Positions 62,957 through 64,000 of a stretch of 64,000 bases of DNA are shown piece after piece. The DNA lies in assembly GCA_025128135.1 (NCBI GenBank), contig JAHLYW010000026.1, positions 62,001 through 126,000 on the forward strand, in the 5' to 3' direction. Each line of letters opens with the position of its first letter. The stretch's first letter is position 1. The notes beneath the pieces were generated by a model. It saw only the letters and a list, made by a program, of their open reading frames with translations. It was not told where the DNA came from and did no database searches. The DNA is from Synechococcus sp. CS-1325 (GTDB lineage Bacteria > Cyanobacteriota > Cyanobacteriia > PCC-6307 > Cyanobiaceae). The position numbers were made by a program, and so were the translations under genes.

Positions 62957-63068
62957 GCCCGTTGGAACCTGCAGCTTTGCTGCCACCCTACGGAGCATCG
63001 GCCCCGGTGACAATTCCCCCTGTGGCATAGGAGGCTGTGCCGGTTGCCGGCCAGCCGCTCCTCGGACC

Positions 63069-63731
63069 TCAGCTTTCGGCCTGGGCGACCGCCGCGTCGG
63101 CACCACTCACCTGACGCACTGGTGAGGGGATCGTGCGCACGGCCTTCGAGGCCAGGGCGGCGGCGTCTTTCTCTTTGGTGAGGGGTGTTTTGCGCGGGGT
63201 CAGGAACATGATCATGTTGCGGCCTTCCCGCTTGGGGTCCTGCTGAATCTCGGCACTCTCCTCGAGATCCTTGGCCATCCGGAACAGCAGCAGCTCGGCC
63301 AGGGCCGTGTGCTGAATCTCACGTCCCCGGAAGATCACCGTGCATTTGACCTTGTCACCGTCCTTGAGGAAGCGGACGGCCTGGCCGATGCGGACCTGAT
63401 AGTCGTGGGAGTCGATCTTGTAGCGCATCTTCACCTCCTTCACTTCGGTCTGGTGAGACTTCTTCTTGGCCTCCTTGGCTTTCTTCTCCTGCTCGAACTT
63501 GAATTTGCCGTAATCCATGATCCGGCAGACCGGCGGATCAGCCTTCTCGCTCACCAGCACCAGATCCAGCTCCCGATCCTTGGCCACCTCCAGGGCCTCT
63601 TCCCTGGTGATCACCCCGAGCTGGCTGCCGTCGGCATCGACCACCCGGAGCTGGGGGTAGCTGATGCGATCGTTGATGTTCGGGAGCTCCCGAACGGGGG
63701 CACGACGGTCGAAACGGGGACGAGGTGGCAT
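63069..63731 (-). CDS. infC: Translation initiation factor IF-3
   Basis: A 220-residue factor that binds the 30S subunit and selects the initiator tRNA. The N-terminal domain has [22 protein letters not shown], the linker [29 protein letters not shown], and the C-terminal domain [26 protein letters not shown] and [14 protein letters not shown]. The basic N-terminus [12 protein letters not shown] and a C-terminal extension of about 40 residues are longer than in E. coli. The start here is ATG 63731, not the rare AUU of E. coli. A 165-base gap separates it from the end of miaA, which lies upstream on the same strand. Confidence 0.96.
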   Translation of the reverse strand: MPPRPRFDRRAPVRELPNINDRISYPQLRVVDADGSQLGVITREEALEVAKDRELDLVLVSEKADPPVCRIMDYGKFKFEQEKKAKEAKKKSHQTEVKEVKMRYKIDSHDYQVRIGQAVRFLKDGDKVKCTVIFRGREIQHTALAELLLFRMAKDLEESAEIQQDPKREGRNMIMFLTPRKTPLTKEKDAAALASKAVRTIPSPVRQVSGADAAVAQAES

Positions 63732-63896
63732 TCAGAAGAGCGAGGGGGCGAAGCGTGAGGCCGCAGCGGTGGCCGCAGTGGGGATGGCCATGAACGACAT
63801 CCATGACCCTGTTCAAGCATGGCCCGGCACAAGCGTTGGCTTGGTCAGGGCATTGCCATCACAATCGGGCGCGTTCAGGGGGCAACACGCAGGTTT

Positions 63897-64000
63897 TCAC
63901 TCTAGGACGCGCTGGACCGACTCCAGGGCTTCCCGCAGTGGATCAGCTCCCGTCAGCCAGAGGGCCTGATGCTGGCGACGAAACCAGGTGCGCTGCCGCT
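63897..64000 (-). CDS. miaA: tRNA dimethylallyltransferase MiaA, C-terminal end (partial)
   Basis: Only the last 34 codons are in the window; the gene continues to the right. The frame reads [17 protein letters not shown] and ends with a TGA at 63897-63899. The R-Q-x-T-W-F-R motif is the conserved end of MiaA, which adds an isopentenyl group to adenosine 37 of tRNAs that read UNN codons. Placement beside infC agrees with the cyanobacterial order I recall. The identification rests on this short motif. Confidence 0.85.
   Translation of the reverse strand, partial: RQRTWFRRQHQALWLTGADPLREALESVQRVLE

Overview
The window is a 64 kb piece of chromosome from a high-GC picocyanobacterium, probably of the Synechococcus/Cyanobium group. 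This rests on sequence recognition: a lipoprotein PsbQ (CyanoQ), Tic20, DUF3134, DUF502 and HpsJ-like proteins, a PurL-PurF-GyrA/ParC cluster beside dnaN, and tightly packed genes that often start with GTG or TTG. From memory of picocyanobacterial genomes (not checked here), this order matches the region around the replication origin, where published genomes are usually opened at dnaN.

Layout. 1-19.6 kb: end of pilC, a flavoprotein, dusA, then argH, an RsbU-type phosphatase, ftsY, nusB, DUF502 and an HpsJ-like gene (all minus), queG, a TPR gene and gyrA/parC (plus), and purF, purL, a PRC-barrel gene and dnaN (minus). 19.6-20.1 kb: a non-coding segment with DnaA-box-like 9-mers and an AT-rich stretch, the candidate oriC. 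20.1-47.2 kb: core genes including thrC, an ABC1 kinase, recN, uvrA, two DUF1400 proteins, an LCP-family transferase, purT, mraY, argG, rpsF, tic20, aroE, dnaK, a DAO-type oxidase, psbQ, purU, an O-antigen ligase-like protein and a B12/radical SAM protein. 47.2-57.4 kb: a visibly AT-richer, loosely packed glycan island bounded by an IS3-type transposase remnant and a tRNA-Gly(GCC) gene. 57.4-64 kb: core genes again: a GNAT acetyltransferase, secA, cysE, a GntR regulator, infC and the end of miaA.

How the genes fit together. Replication and repair functions (dnaN, gyrA/parC, recN, uvrA) surround the candidate origin. Four purine and formate genes (purF, purL, purT, purU) are present; PurU releases formate and PurT can consume it. 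Cell-surface functions recur (LCP transferase, MraY, O-antigen ligase, Tic20, SecA). The island adds an ABC-2 glycan exporter (Wzm/Wzt), a glycosyltransferase with an extra C-terminal domain, a protein with two FkbM methyltransferase domains and two related class I methyltransferases. Together these look like a strain-variable system that makes and methylates an exported surface polysaccharide. This island, with its double FkbM protein and paralogous methyltransferase pair, is the most unusual part of the window.

Limits. Starts were chosen by conserved N-termini and are uncertain for several genes (noted in each entry). No database search or computed GC profile was available; composition statements come from reading the sequence.
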